Shown: positions 7,008-15,158 of the stretch, in pieces
How the letters are laid out: the number at the start of each line of letters is the position of its first letter
How positions within the stretch are numbered: position 1 is the stretch's first letter
The notes under the pieces: generated by a model
Told to the model about the DNA's origin: nothing
The model's database searches: none
What the model saw: the letters and a program-made list of their open reading frames with translations, nothing else
Position numbers and translations under genes: made by a program
NCBI GenBank assembly: GCA_946887385.1
Contig: CAMPKU010000022.1
Span: forward strand, 1 to 27,333
Length of the DNA stretch: 27,333 nucleotides
Origin: an uncultured Gammaproteobacteria bacterium
GTDB taxonomy: Bacteria > Pseudomonadota > Gammaproteobacteria > Rariloculales > Rariloculaceae
Direction: 5' to 3'

Positions 7008-8237
7008 GTGTTCGCCTCGCATTCGATGCGGTATGCGCTGCTGAAAGCCGAGGATCTCCTCGGCAAGAGCCTGCAGACCTTGTTCTTGAGCGGCCCTGCC
7101 GGCGTTGGCAAGACCACGCTCTCGCGCCAGCGCCTGCGTCAGGTCAAAGACTTGCGGGTGGCGTGGATCAAGCCCACTTGCGAGACGCGCGAGCAACTGC
7201 TTGCCCAAGTGCTCGAGGACATCGGCCCCGGGCCGGTCGAGGGCACGCCCAATGAGCTGCGCCATATCGCCGAGGTCTTCCTGCGGCATCAGGTGGGCAA
7301 CGGCCGGTTTGCTTTCATCGTAGCCGACGGTCTCGAGCGCTTTGCGGCGCCCGTGCTGCGCGAGCTCGAAGCGCTGGCGCAAATGCGCCTGCGTAACCGG
7401 CCGATCGTGTACATCCTCGCGCTCACGCGCAGCGAAGAGCTGGTCGCGAACCTCTTGCCACAGTACGACGGCGGGCCGTTTGCCAAGGCGGTGCATCAGC
7501 GCCTTTCGGGGTTCACGCTCGACGAGACGCGAGCTTACATTTGGCAATGCCTCCGCGGCGCAGGCTGCGACTGGGCCGAAGAGCTCGCGCCCGACGAGGT
7601 AGTGCTCGACGTGCAAGCTTTCACGCAAGGTATCGTCGGCGACATCAATGCCATCTGCTGCGCGTCGCTCAACGCCATCGCGGAACGCTCCACCGGCAGC
7701 AATCGGCAGCCGAAGATCACCCGGGCGTTGCTGAAGGAAGCCGGGGCGAACCTGAACCTGCGCTACGACGCGTCGGCCTGGGCGCAGCCCGTCGAAGAGC
7801 TGTCGCCTCAAGCCGTGCACTTGAGCGACCCGGGCCGGCTGCGGCTCGAAGCGGCGCGGCTGATCGTGTCGAGCGGCAAAGCCGTGGTCGCCGAAGTTAC
7901 GCTGAATCGGCCGCGCATGGTGCTCGGCCGCGACGACAGCTGCGACATCAGCCTCGATAGCCGTTATGTGAGCCGCTTTCAGAACCTGTTTCTCGAGACG
8001 GCCGATGGTTGGATGCTGATCGACTTGAGCAGCACGAACGGCTGTTTCGTCAACGGCCGGCGCGTGCGCGAGCACCGGCTTCGCGACGGCGATCTGATCG
8101 CCGTTGGCCACCACCAGATGCGTTTCGCCGGCCCGAGCGGTAAAGCGCGGCCCGCGAGCCCCCAGGTCGACGACGAGGGCGATACCACGGTCGTCAGCGC
8201 GCGGCTCGACGTGCCGCAGCGCAAGACCTCACACTGA
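7008..8237 (+). CDS. ExeA-like AAA ATPase with C-terminal FHA domain
   Basis: A 409-residue protein from GTG 7008. An ExeA/GspA-type ATPase comes first, with Walker A GPAGVGKT at residues 29-36 and a Walker B-like FIVADG at about 103-108. An FHA phosphothreonine-binding domain is at about 300-375 (GRDDSCDISLDSRYVSRFQ, then STNGCFVNG). The acidic tail near 388-395 contains DTTVV, a possible phosphosite. The conserved N-terminus of this family (Y-L---NPF) is encoded just upstream of the GTG, in frame, as LFLEQYKLESNPFE. No ATG, GTG or TTG lies upstream before the in-frame stop near 6909; only a CTG at 6948 could start it. The real start may therefore be non-standard. FHA suggests control by Ser/Thr phosphorylation. 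The partner process is unknown. It converges with the cyclase-like gene, stops 8 bases apart. Confidence 0.85.
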   Translation: MFASHSMRYALLKAEDLLGKSLQTLFLSGPAGVGKTTLSRQRLRQVKDLRVAWIKPTCETREQLLAQVLEDIGPGPVEGTPNELRHIAEVFLRHQVGNGRFAFIVADGLERFAAPVLRELEALAQMRLRNRPIVYILALTRSEELVANLLPQYDGGPFAKAVHQRLSGFTLDETRAYIWQCLRGAGCDWAEELAPDEVVLDVQAFTQGIVGDINAICCASLNAIAERSTGSNRQPKITRALLKEAGANLNLRYDASAWAQPVEELSPQAVHLSDPGRLRLEAARLIVSSGKAVVAEVTLNRPRMVLGRDDSCDISLDSRYVSRFQNLFLETADGWMLIDLSSTNGCFVNGRRVREHRLRDGDLIAVGHHQMRFAGPSGKARPASPQVDDEGDTTVVSARLDVPQRKTSH

Positions 8238-8245
8238 TTCGGGCG

Positions 8246-9517
8246 CTACGCTAACACCGGCCGGAGCACGTGCTCGCTGCCGTAGGCGGGTACGCTGTCG
8301 GCGCTCAACGAACGATCCTCGATGCCGAGCAAGATCGGCTCGGCGTTGTGCCGGTAGATGTTCACCTTGGCGTTGTACACGCGGCGTGTGATGCCGTGTT
8401 TGTCGTTCACCATGATCCGGCGCACCGTGAACTCGCCGCTCGCGAGCTTGGTGCCCGTCAGGTAGCAGCGAATCGCGTCGATGCGTTCGCCCGAAAGCTC
8501 GATGCCGGCGAGTTGCTCGACGTTGCGCATGGCGAGCTCCACGAAGTCCGCCGACTCCACGAGCTGCGAGTCGCCGCCGGGAATATCCGTGGTGGGCATT
8601 TCGGCCCTGAAGTCGCCGACCAGAATTTGGCCCGGCATCGCACGCTCGATCACGCGGGCGAGATCGACGGTCGCGTCGCCCACGATGTAGTTGTACAGCG
8701 TGGGGTTCAGTCCTTCGGACTGGTGAAACTCGTAGCTGCTGCCCACGTGGAAGCACGCGCGCAGCCGCGGCACGGTGTTGTGCTGCGCTTTTTTGTGCGC
8801 GATCGCGTTGTCGGCGAGCGCGAGCTGCATGAAGTGGTAGAGGTTCACGTTGCCTTCGAGCGTCAGATCGCGGTTCCAGATATAGAAGCCGTCTCCCGTG
8901 GTGGTGCGGGAGAAGTCGACGCCGATGCGTTTCGTCAGCAGCTTGCTTTGCGCGGAGTTCAGCGAATACGAGAGGCTGTTCAGCTGCATCATCTGCTCGA
9001 ACGGCGAGAGCAGGCTAAAGCCCACGATGTCGAAAAGGCATACGCCGCGGTTCGGCACGTAGGTGATGCTGTACCGCTTGACCATCTTCTCGATGATCTC
9101 GTTCTGCCCCGGCGTGTTCTTCAAGGGTTCGCGCAACGGAACGTGCGTAGGCTCGATGCCGAGTAGCCGGGCCACCTTCGAGAGTTGAGCGGGATTGAGA
9201 CACCGGCGCCCCGACAGCAACGCTTGAAAGAATTCTTGCTTCGGCTTGCCGAGAGCGCCGCGCGCAGAGTCTCCGCGCGGGCCCGCGTAGCCCGCAATGC
9301 CGTAGTGCGGCAGGATCAATAGCGTGATGCCCTCGCCGTCGGGGCACCAATTCAGAATCACGTTTTCGCCGAGACCCCAGCGCTCGTGCAAACAACGGTC
9401 GAGAAAGATGAGGTTGCTGCGCTCCTTGAGGCTCATCTCGTCGGTAATCGTAGAGAGCGCGTCAAGGTAGCTACCGACGCTCGCGAGCCTGAATATTCCG
9501 GAGTCCCGCGGATCCAT
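8246..9517 (-). CDS. Protein with class III nucleotidyl cyclase homology domain (catalytically divergent)
   Basis: A 423-residue protein. Residues 1-150 match nothing I recognise. The cyclase homology domain is at about 158-305: VCLFDIVGFSLL (D163, first metal Asp), TTTGDGFYIW (D209, second metal Asp), and VGDATVDLARVIERA followed by PGQILVGD, aligning with the family pattern GDxVNLAARLExA-PGQILVS. In this last motif the transition-state Asn is Asp285 and the Arg is Val289. The adenine-selecting Lys position near 206 is a Thr. Metal binding looks possible but ordinary cyclase chemistry is doubtful, so it may be a sensor, pseudo-cyclase or altered enzyme. The ATG at 9517 was chosen over a TTG at 9526 because the promoter leaves only a short leader. 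No membrane segment is evident. Neighbour on the other strand is the FHA-ATPase. Confidence 0.75.
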   Translation of the reverse strand: MDPRDSGIFRLASVGSYLDALSTITDEMSLKERSNLIFLDRCLHERWGLGENVILNWCPDGEGITLLILPHYGIAGYAGPRGDSARGALGKPKQEFFQALLSGRRCLNPAQLSKVARLLGIEPTHVPLREPLKNTPGQNEIIEKMVKRYSITYVPNRGVCLFDIVGFSLLSPFEQMMQLNSLSYSLNSAQSKLLTKRIGVDFSRTTTGDGFYIWNRDLTLEGNVNLYHFMQLALADNAIAHKKAQHNTVPRLRACFHVGSSYEFHQSEGLNPTLYNYIVGDATVDLARVIERAMPGQILVGDFRAEMPTTDIPGGDSQLVESADFVELAMRNVEQLAGIELSGERIDAIRCYLTGTKLASGEFTVRRIMVNDKHGITRRVYNAKVNIYRHNAEPILLGIEDRSLSADSVPAYGSEHVLRPVLA

Positions 9518-9543
9518 CGGGTCCAACCTGATTGGCTGGTTGC

Positions 9544-9571
9544 ATCATACTCTTGAGCCGCCAGGTGGCAA
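9544..9571 (-). promoter_or_regulatory. sigma70-type promoter for the cyclase-like gene
   Basis: Read on the minus strand, TTGCCA (9571-9566) and TATGAT (9549-9544) are separated by 16 bases, close to sigma70 consensus. Transcription would begin near 9537, about 20 bases before the ATG at 9517. Confidence 0.6.
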
Positions 9572-9603
9572 ACCTGCGCTAGAACGATGATTTGGCGCAG
9601 GTT
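9571..9603. promoter_or_regulatory. 9-bp inverted repeat between the cyclase-like gene and ilvD
   Basis: AACCTGCGC (9571-9579) and GCGCAGGTT (9595-9603) are perfect inverted repeats around a 15-base spacer. The repeat abuts the -35 of the minus-strand promoter and lies upstream of ilvD, so it could be an operator for either divergent gene. It could also form an RNA hairpin. No regulator was identified. Confidence 0.4.
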
Positions 9604-9689
9604 CAGGAGGCCGCGCGTGCCTCAGTCGGGGTTGCCCAGCCCAAACGGCGCCGCCATAATCGCGTCCCCCGTCAAACGCCGCGTAGAAC

Positions 9690-11387
9690 ATGGCTCATCA
9701 GGACCGAGATCCGCCCGACCCGCGCCGTTATTCGCGCGTTATCGTCGACGGGCTGGCGCAGGCGCCGAGCCGCGCCATGCTGCGCGCCGTGGGCTTCAAG
9801 GACGAGGACTTTGCGAAGCCCCAAGTCGGCATCGCGTCTACCTGGAACATGGTCACGCCGTGCAACATGCACATCGACGGCCTGGCGCGCCGAGCCGGCG
9901 AGGGGGCCGACGCAGCCGGCGCCAAGAGCGTGCTGTTCAACACGATCACGGTGTCGGACGGCATCGCCAACGGCACCCCCGGCATGCGCTACTCGCTCGT
10001 TTCGCGCGAAGTGATCGCCGACTCGATCGAAACCGTCGCGGCGGCCGAAGGCTTCGACGGTCTCGTCACCATCGGCGGCTGCGACAAGAACATGCCGGGC
10101 TGCGTGATGGCGATGGCGCGGCTCGACCGCCCTTCGATCTTCGTCTACGGCGGAACCATCCAGCCGGGGCCGAAGAACCGCGACATCATCTCCGTGTTCG
10201 AGGCCGTCGGCAGCTATGCCGCGGGCAAAATCGACGATGCCGAGCTCAAGGAGGTCGAGTCCACGGCCATCCCGGGACCCGGCTCGTGCGCCGGCATGTA
10301 CACGGCGAACACCATGGCCTCGGCGATCGAGGCGCTCGGTCTCAGCTTGGCCAACAGCTCCGCTCAGGAAGCCGTGTCGAACGCCAAGGCGGACGACTGC
10401 CGCCGGGCCGGCGAGGCCGTCGTGGCGCTCATCCAGCGCGGCATCAAGCCATCGGACATCCTGACGAAAGAGGCGTTCGAGAACGCCATCACCACGGTGA
10501 TTGCACTCGGCGGATCGACGAATGCCGTGCTCCACCTGCTCGCAATCGCGCATGAGGCCCGTGTGCCGCTAACGCTCGCGGACTTCACGCGCATCGGCGA
10601 CCGCACGCCGGTGTTGGCCGATTTGCGGCCGAGCGGCCGCTACATGATGTCCGAGCTCATTCGCATCGGCGGCATCCAGCCGCTGCAAAAGATGCTGCTC
10701 GACGCGGGCTTGCTGCATGGCGGGTGCCTCACGGTGACGGGCCGCACGGTTGCCGAGAACTTGAGCTCGGTGCAGCCCTATGCGGCGGGGCAGACGATCG
10801 TTCGGCCGCTGCGCGACCCGATCAAGGCGTCCAGCCATCTCGCCGTGCTCCACGGCAACCTCGCACCCGACGGTGCCGTGGCGAAGATCACGGGCAAAGA
10901 GGGCACGCGCTTCGAAGGGCGCGCGCGCGTGTTCGACGACGAGTACGCGGCGCTGCGCGCCATCATCGACGGCATCGTCGTGGCCGGCGATGTCATCGTG
11001 ATTCGCTACGAGGGGCCGAAAGGGGCTCCCGGCATGCCCGAAATGCTGAGCCCAACGGGGGCCGTGATCGGCCGCGGCCTCGGCAAGCAAGTGGCGTTGA
11101 TTACCGATGGAAGGTTCTCCGGCGGCAGCCATGGCTTCGTCGTGGGCCATGTGACGCCGGAAGCCGCAGTGGGCGGCCCGATTGCGATCGTGGAAGACGG
11201 CGACTCGATCGTCATCGATGCCGCGCGCAAGTCGATCGAGCTTGGGGTGTCGAAAGAGACGATCGATCGCCGCCTCAAAGCCTGGAAACCGCCGCCGAAA
11301 AAAGCGGATCGCGGGCTGCTCGCCAAGTACGCGCGACTGGTTAGCTCCGCGTCGCAGGGCGCGGTGACCGACGCGACGCTCGATTAG
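9690..11387 (+). CDS. ilvD: Dihydroxy-acid dehydratase
   Basis: IlvD converts 2,3-dihydroxy-3-methylvalerate or 2,3-dihydroxyisovalerate to the keto acids that give Ile and Val, in the cytoplasm. At 565 residues it is the shorter IlvD/Edd subtype usually carrying a [2Fe-2S] cluster. Cluster-binding cysteines fit C58 (VTPCNMH), C131 (GGCDKNMPGC) and C200 (GPGSCAGMYTANTM). K133 in CDKNMPGC is the expected carbamylated Mg-binding lysine. The C-terminal TDGRFSGGSHGFVVGHV-PEA motif is intact. The start at 9690 gives a natural N-terminus, although its ribosome binding site is weak. lysAC follows after 44 bases on the same strand. No leader peptide or attenuator for branched-chain amino acids was seen in the 172 bases upstream. 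Confidence 0.97.
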   Translation: MAHQDRDPPDPRRYSRVIVDGLAQAPSRAMLRAVGFKDEDFAKPQVGIASTWNMVTPCNMHIDGLARRAGEGADAAGAKSVLFNTITVSDGIANGTPGMRYSLVSREVIADSIETVAAAEGFDGLVTIGGCDKNMPGCVMAMARLDRPSIFVYGGTIQPGPKNRDIISVFEAVGSYAAGKIDDAELKEVESTAIPGPGSCAGMYTANTMASAIEALGLSLANSSAQEAVSNAKADDCRRAGEAVVALIQRGIKPSDILTKEAFENAITTVIALGGSTNAVLHLLAIAHEARVPLTLADFTRIGDRTPVLADLRPSGRYMMSELIRIGGIQPLQKMLLDAGLLHGGCLTVTGRTVAENLSSVQPYAAGQTIVRPLRDPIKASSHLAVLHGNLAPDGAVAKITGKEGTRFEGRARVFDDEYAALRAIIDGIVVAGDVIVIRYEGPKGAPGMPEMLSPTGAVIGRGLGKQVALITDGRFSGGSHGFVVGHVTPEAAVGGPIAIVEDGDSIVIDAARKSIELGVSKETIDRRLKAWKPPPKKADRGLLAKYARLVSSASQGAVTDATLD

Positions 11388-11431
11388 CGCACGCCGCAGA
11401 ACGTTCGAAGCAAGAAGGTTAGAGTCCTCCC

Positions 11432-14056
11432 ATGTCGTCACAGCCAGTGCTCGGCACGAGCCAAGCCGTCGATACGCCATATCCCGACTCTCCGTGGGTG
11501 GTGCTGAAGTTCGGTGGCCGTAGCGTTTCCACGGCGCAGAACTGGGCCATCATTGCGCGCCTGATTCGCGAGCGCCTCGACGAGAGCGTTCGACCTGTCG
11601 TCGTGCATTCGGCGCTGGTCGGCGTTTCGAATGCGCTGATCGCGTTGCTCGACGCCGCCGTCGCCCGCGCCGACACCGACGACAAGCTCGCCAAGATTCG
11701 CGCCCAGCACGATTCGCTGGCGCGCGAGCTCGGCGTCGATGAGAAGCTGTTCGACGAGCGCTTCGAAGCGCTCGCAGAAATCGTTGCCGGCGCCAAGATG
11801 CTCGGCGAGGTGAGCCCGCGCGTGCACGCGCGCGTGCTCAGTACAGGCGAGCTCGCGGCCACGGAGCTCGGCGCCGCCTATTTGCGCTCCACGGGGCTCG
11901 ACGTGGCGTGGCTCGACATCCGCGACCATCTCGAAAGCGCAACGCTGCGCGACCAAACGGAGCGCGCGCGCTTCATCTCCGCGCGCTGCGATTTTTCGCC
12001 CGACAAGGCCTTACAAGCACGCTTCGCGGGCATACAGGGTGTGGTGCTTTCGCAAGGCTTCATTGCGCGCAATGCCCAAGGGGAGACGGTGCTGCTCGGC
12101 CGCGGCGGCTCCGACACCTCGGCGGCCTACCTCGCCGGCAAGCTCGAGGCACGCCGCCTCGAAATTTGGACCGATGCGCCGGGTTTCTTCAGTGCCGATC
12201 CGAAGGCCGTGCCGTCGGCGCGGCTCATCAAGCGGCTGCATTACCGCGAGGCGCAGGAAATTGCCTCGGCGGGCGGCGGCATTTTGCATCCGCGCAGCAT
12301 CTCGCCGGTGCGCGGCACGGGCATTCCGCTGTACCTGAAATGCACCGCGCATCCCGAATGGGAAGGCAGCGTGATCTCCAACGCGCTCGGCGACGATCAG
12401 CCACAGCTGAAGGCGATCTCGAGCCGCTCCGGCATCACGCTCGTCTCGATGGAATCGATGGAGATGTGGCACCAGGTCGGTTTTCTCGCCGACGCGTTCA
12501 GCATCTTCCGCGAGCACGGCATCTCCGTGGACCTGATTTCGACGTCGGAGAGCAACGTCACCGTGTCGATCGACACGGCACAGAACGTCACCACGCCTGC
12601 GGCGATCGAAGCGCTCGCCGACGATCTGCGCAAGCTGTGCCGCGTGAAGATCATCGGCGACTGCGCGGCCGTCACGCTCGTCGGTCAGCGCATTCGGACC
12701 ATCCTTCATGAGCTCGCCCCTGTGCTCGAGGTGTTCCAGGAGCAACAAGTTCATCTCGTGACGCAAGCGGCGAACGACTTGAACCTGACGTTCGTAGTGA
12801 GCTCTGAGCACGCGTACCGCTTGGTCCAGCACCTGCACGGCCTGCTCGTCGACAAGTTCGCGGGCGGGGTGTTCGGCGAAACCTGGGAACGGCTCACGGA
12901 AGGCGCCGTGCCCGCCAAGGCCGTTCCGAAGCCGTGGTGGGTAAAGAAGAAGGCGCAGCTGCTCGAAATCGGCGCGCAGCGCGATGCCACCTATGTCTAC
13001 GATCGCGAGAGCATCCAGGGTGCGGTTGCGGCGTTGCGCGGTCTCAAATCCGTCGACGCGGTGTTCTACGCCATGAAGGCCAACCCGCACCCGGAGATCC
13101 TGAAGCTCGTGCACGACGGCGGGCTCAATATCGAATGCGTGTCGCCGGGCGAGATCGCGCGTGTGCTGCAGGTGCTGCCGTCGCTCGACCGCAAGCGCAT
13201 CCTGTTCACGCCTAACTTCGCGCCCCGCGCCGAGTACGAGCAAGCCCTCGAGCAAGGCGTGTGGGTCACGCTCGACAATTTGTTTCCGCTGAAGCACTGG
13301 GCCAAGAGCTTCAAGGGCCGCGATATCTTCGTTCGCATCGATACGGGCCAAGGCCGCGGCCATCACGAGCACGTCCGCACGGCCGGAGTGCACTCGAAGT
13401 TCGGCATTCCGTTGTTCGAGATCGACGAGCTCGTAGAAGCGGCCGGCAAAGCGGGCGCGCGAATCGTTGGGCTGCACGCGCACACGGGTAGCGGCGTGTT
13501 GGCGGCGAACGCCTGGCTCGACACCGGGCGGCAGCTTTTGAAGCTGCTCGAGAGGCTGCCCGACGTGCGTTACATCGACGTCGGCGGCGGGCTCGGCGTA
13601 CCCGAGAAGGCGGGGCAGCCTGGGCTCGATCTGACGGCGCTCGACGCGGCGCTCGCTGAGATAAAGCAGGGCTGCGGCGGCCGCTCCCTGTTGTTGGAGC
13701 CGGGGCGCTTCATCGTCGCGCAGGCCGGCGTGCTCGTGGCGCGCGTGACGCAGACGAAAGGCAAGGGCGACGTGCAGTACGTCGGCGTCGGCACGGGCAT
13801 GAACAGCTTGATCCGCCCCGCGCTCTACGGCGCGTATCACGAGATCGTGAACCTGACGCGGCTTGGGTCACCGGCCACGGAGCTCGTCACGGTCGTTGGT
13901 CCGATCTGCGAGACCGGCGACCGCTTGGGCTCGGATCGGCAGCTGCCGCCGACGAAGGAGAACGACGTGCTGTTGATCGCCAATGCCGGCGCCTACGGCT
14001 ACGCGATGAGCTCGCGCTACAACCTGCGCGAGCCGGCGACGGAAGTGCTCATCTAG
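11432..14056 (+). CDS. lysAC: Bifunctional aspartate kinase / diaminopimelate decarboxylase
   Basis: A fusion of the first committed enzyme and the last enzyme of lysine synthesis. Residues ~20-310 are the aspartokinase catalytic domain: KFGGRSV at 26-32 (usual KFGGTSV, so Thr is Arg here), LLGRGGSDTSAA at 221-232, and WTDAPGFFSADP at 246-257. ACT regulatory domains follow (~325-480; ISVDLISTSESNVTVS), where lysine feedback would act. Residues ~500-874 are the alanine-racemase-fold decarboxylase, with PLP lysine K549 in YAMKANPHPE, HAHTGSG, GGGLG, EPGR, CETGDRL and GAYGYAMSSRYN. The fused form is known in Xanthomonas and relatives and would link pathway entry and exit in one polypeptide. All decarboxylase signature residues are present. 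The reading frame is continuous across both halves, so this is not a frameshift artefact. Confidence 0.96.
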   Translation: MSSQPVLGTSQAVDTPYPDSPWVVLKFGGRSVSTAQNWAIIARLIRERLDESVRPVVVHSALVGVSNALIALLDAAVARADTDDKLAKIRAQHDSLARELGVDEKLFDERFEALAEIVAGAKMLGEVSPRVHARVLSTGELAATELGAAYLRSTGLDVAWLDIRDHLESATLRDQTERARFISARCDFSPDKALQARFAGIQGVVLSQGFIARNAQGETVLLGRGGSDTSAAYLAGKLEARRLEIWTDAPGFFSADPKAVPSARLIKRLHYREAQEIASAGGGILHPRSISPVRGTGIPLYLKCTAHPEWEGSVISNALGDDQPQLKAISSRSGITLVSMESMEMWHQVGFLADAFSIFREHGISVDLISTSESNVTVSIDTAQNVTTPAAIEALADDLRKLCRVKIIGDCAAVTLVGQRIRTILHELAPVLEVFQEQQVHLVTQAANDLNLTFVVSSEHAYRLVQHLHGLLVDKFAGGVFGETWERLTEGAVPAKAVPKPWWVKKKAQLLEIGAQRDATYVYDRESIQGAVAALRGLKSVDAVFYAMKANPHPEILKLVHDGGLNIECVSPGEIARVLQVLPSLDRKRILFTPNFAPRAEYEQALEQGVWVTLDNLFPLKHWAKSFKGRDIFVRIDTGQGRGHHEHVRTAGVHSKFGIPLFEIDELVEAAGKAGARIVGLHAHTGSGVLAANAWLDTGRQLLKLLERLPDVRYIDVGGGLGVPEKAGQPGLDLTALDAALAEIKQGCGGRSLLLEPGRFIVAQAGVLVARVTQTKGKGDVQYVGVGTGMNSLIRPALYGAYHEIVNLTRLGSPATELVTVVGPICETGDRLGSDRQLPPTKENDVLLIANAGAYGYAMSSRYNLREPATEVLI

Positions 14057-14084
14057 CGCCGTGCGGGCTCGTGGGCCGCCGACG

Positions 14085-15002
14085 TCAGCCCGGCAGCGGG
14101 ATGAACTCGACGTCGTCTCCAGGCACCTTGGGAAACCGGCCTTCTTGCCAATCGCGCCGAGCTTGGGCAATTCGCTCCTTGGAGCTCGACACGAAATTCC
14201 AGTCGATGAACCGCTGGCCGTCCAAGGGCGCTCCCCCGAGCAGCGCGAGTCGCGTCGGCCGTTCTGCGCGCAACGCCGGGCGCGCGTCTTTTTCGAACAC
14301 CAGCATCCGGCCGGGCTCCGCTCGCTCGGCGCCGCACGTGAGCGTGCCGTCGATCACGTAGATGGCGCGTTCCTCGTGACCGCTCGGTAGCGTGAGCTCG
14401 CTGCCGGTTGCCATGGCCGCGTCGACATAGAACAGCGGAGACAAGGTCTCGACCGGGGACGTCAGGTCGTACGCCGTGCCGGCGAGCACGCGCAGCCGCA
14501 CTCCGCCATGCTCGCGTTCGGGCAGCGTGGCAGCCGGATAGTGGTGAAATGAAGGTGCCGCTTCCTCGTGCGCGCGAGGCAGCGCAACCCACAGTTGCAA
14601 CCCGTGCAGGCGCGAGCCGCTGCGGCGGTGTTCGGGCGGCGTGCGCTCCGAATGGACGATGCCGCGGCCGGCGGTCATCCAGTTGATGTCTCCTGGCCGT
14701 ATGGGCTGCTCGGAGCCCAAGCTGTCGCGGTGCAGGATCTCGCCTTCGAAGAGGTACGTGACGGTCGCGAGACCGATGTGCGGATGAGGGCGCACATCCA
14801 TGCCCTGACCCGCAGCGAAAGTAGCGGCGCCCATCTGATCGAAAAACGTGAACGGTCCCACCATCCGCCGAGCCACCGACGGCAGGAGCCGGCGTACCTC
14901 GAAACCGCCGAGGTCGCGCGGCCGCGCGTCGATCACGGTCGCAACGACGCGTTCGGCGGGCGTGCTGGCGCACACCGGATCCGACACGGGCCGAACACTC
15001 AT
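14085..15002 (-). CDS. Pirin family protein
   Basis: A bicupin protein of 305 residues in the pirin family, whose members include a human transcription cofactor and bacterial quercetin 2,3-dioxygenase-like enzymes. The N-terminal cupin (about 30-150) holds the metal site: RPHPHIGLATVTYLFEGE (H73, H75) and TAGRGIVHSE (H117, E119), matching the His-His-His-Glu ligands of human pirin. The pirin C-terminal domain spans about 175-285 (AIYVIDGTL, LLGGAPLDGQRFIDWNFVSS). The ATG at 15002 gives a slightly longer N-terminus than average. It converges with lysAC, stop codons about 28 bases apart. Substrate is unknown; iron-dependent dioxygenase or redox-sensing activity is possible. Confidence 0.93.
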   Translation of the reverse strand: MSVRPVSDPVCASTPAERVVATVIDARPRDLGGFEVRRLLPSVARRMVGPFTFFDQMGAATFAAGQGMDVRPHPHIGLATVTYLFEGEILHRDSLGSEQPIRPGDINWMTAGRGIVHSERTPPEHRRSGSRLHGLQLWVALPRAHEEAAPSFHHYPAATLPEREHGGVRLRVLAGTAYDLTSPVETLSPLFYVDAAMATGSELTLPSGHEERAIYVIDGTLTCGAERAEPGRMLVFEKDARPALRAERPTRLALLGGAPLDGQRFIDWNFVSSSKERIAQARRDWQEGRFPKVPGDDVEFIPLPG

Positions 15003-15158
15003 GCGGGCAGACCGGCTGCGAACACGAGGACCTCGGGTTTCGGTTTCGATGGCGGCGTGCTCATACGCTCGTGGGCCTTCTTTGCGGGTAAACGCTCGTC
15101 ATGGGTAAGTCTGCCAGAACCGTGCGGTCGGCAGCAGGCGAGGGGTGCCGCTTGCCGC

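Noticed and set aside
8270..9166. Plus-strand open frame of 298 codons
   Set aside because: It is antisense to the cyclase-like gene, which carries real motifs; this frame has none.
12011..13840. Minus-strand open frame of 609 codons
   Set aside because: It is fully antisense to lysAC. The translation is Arg/Ala/His-rich low-complexity text with no recognisable motif.
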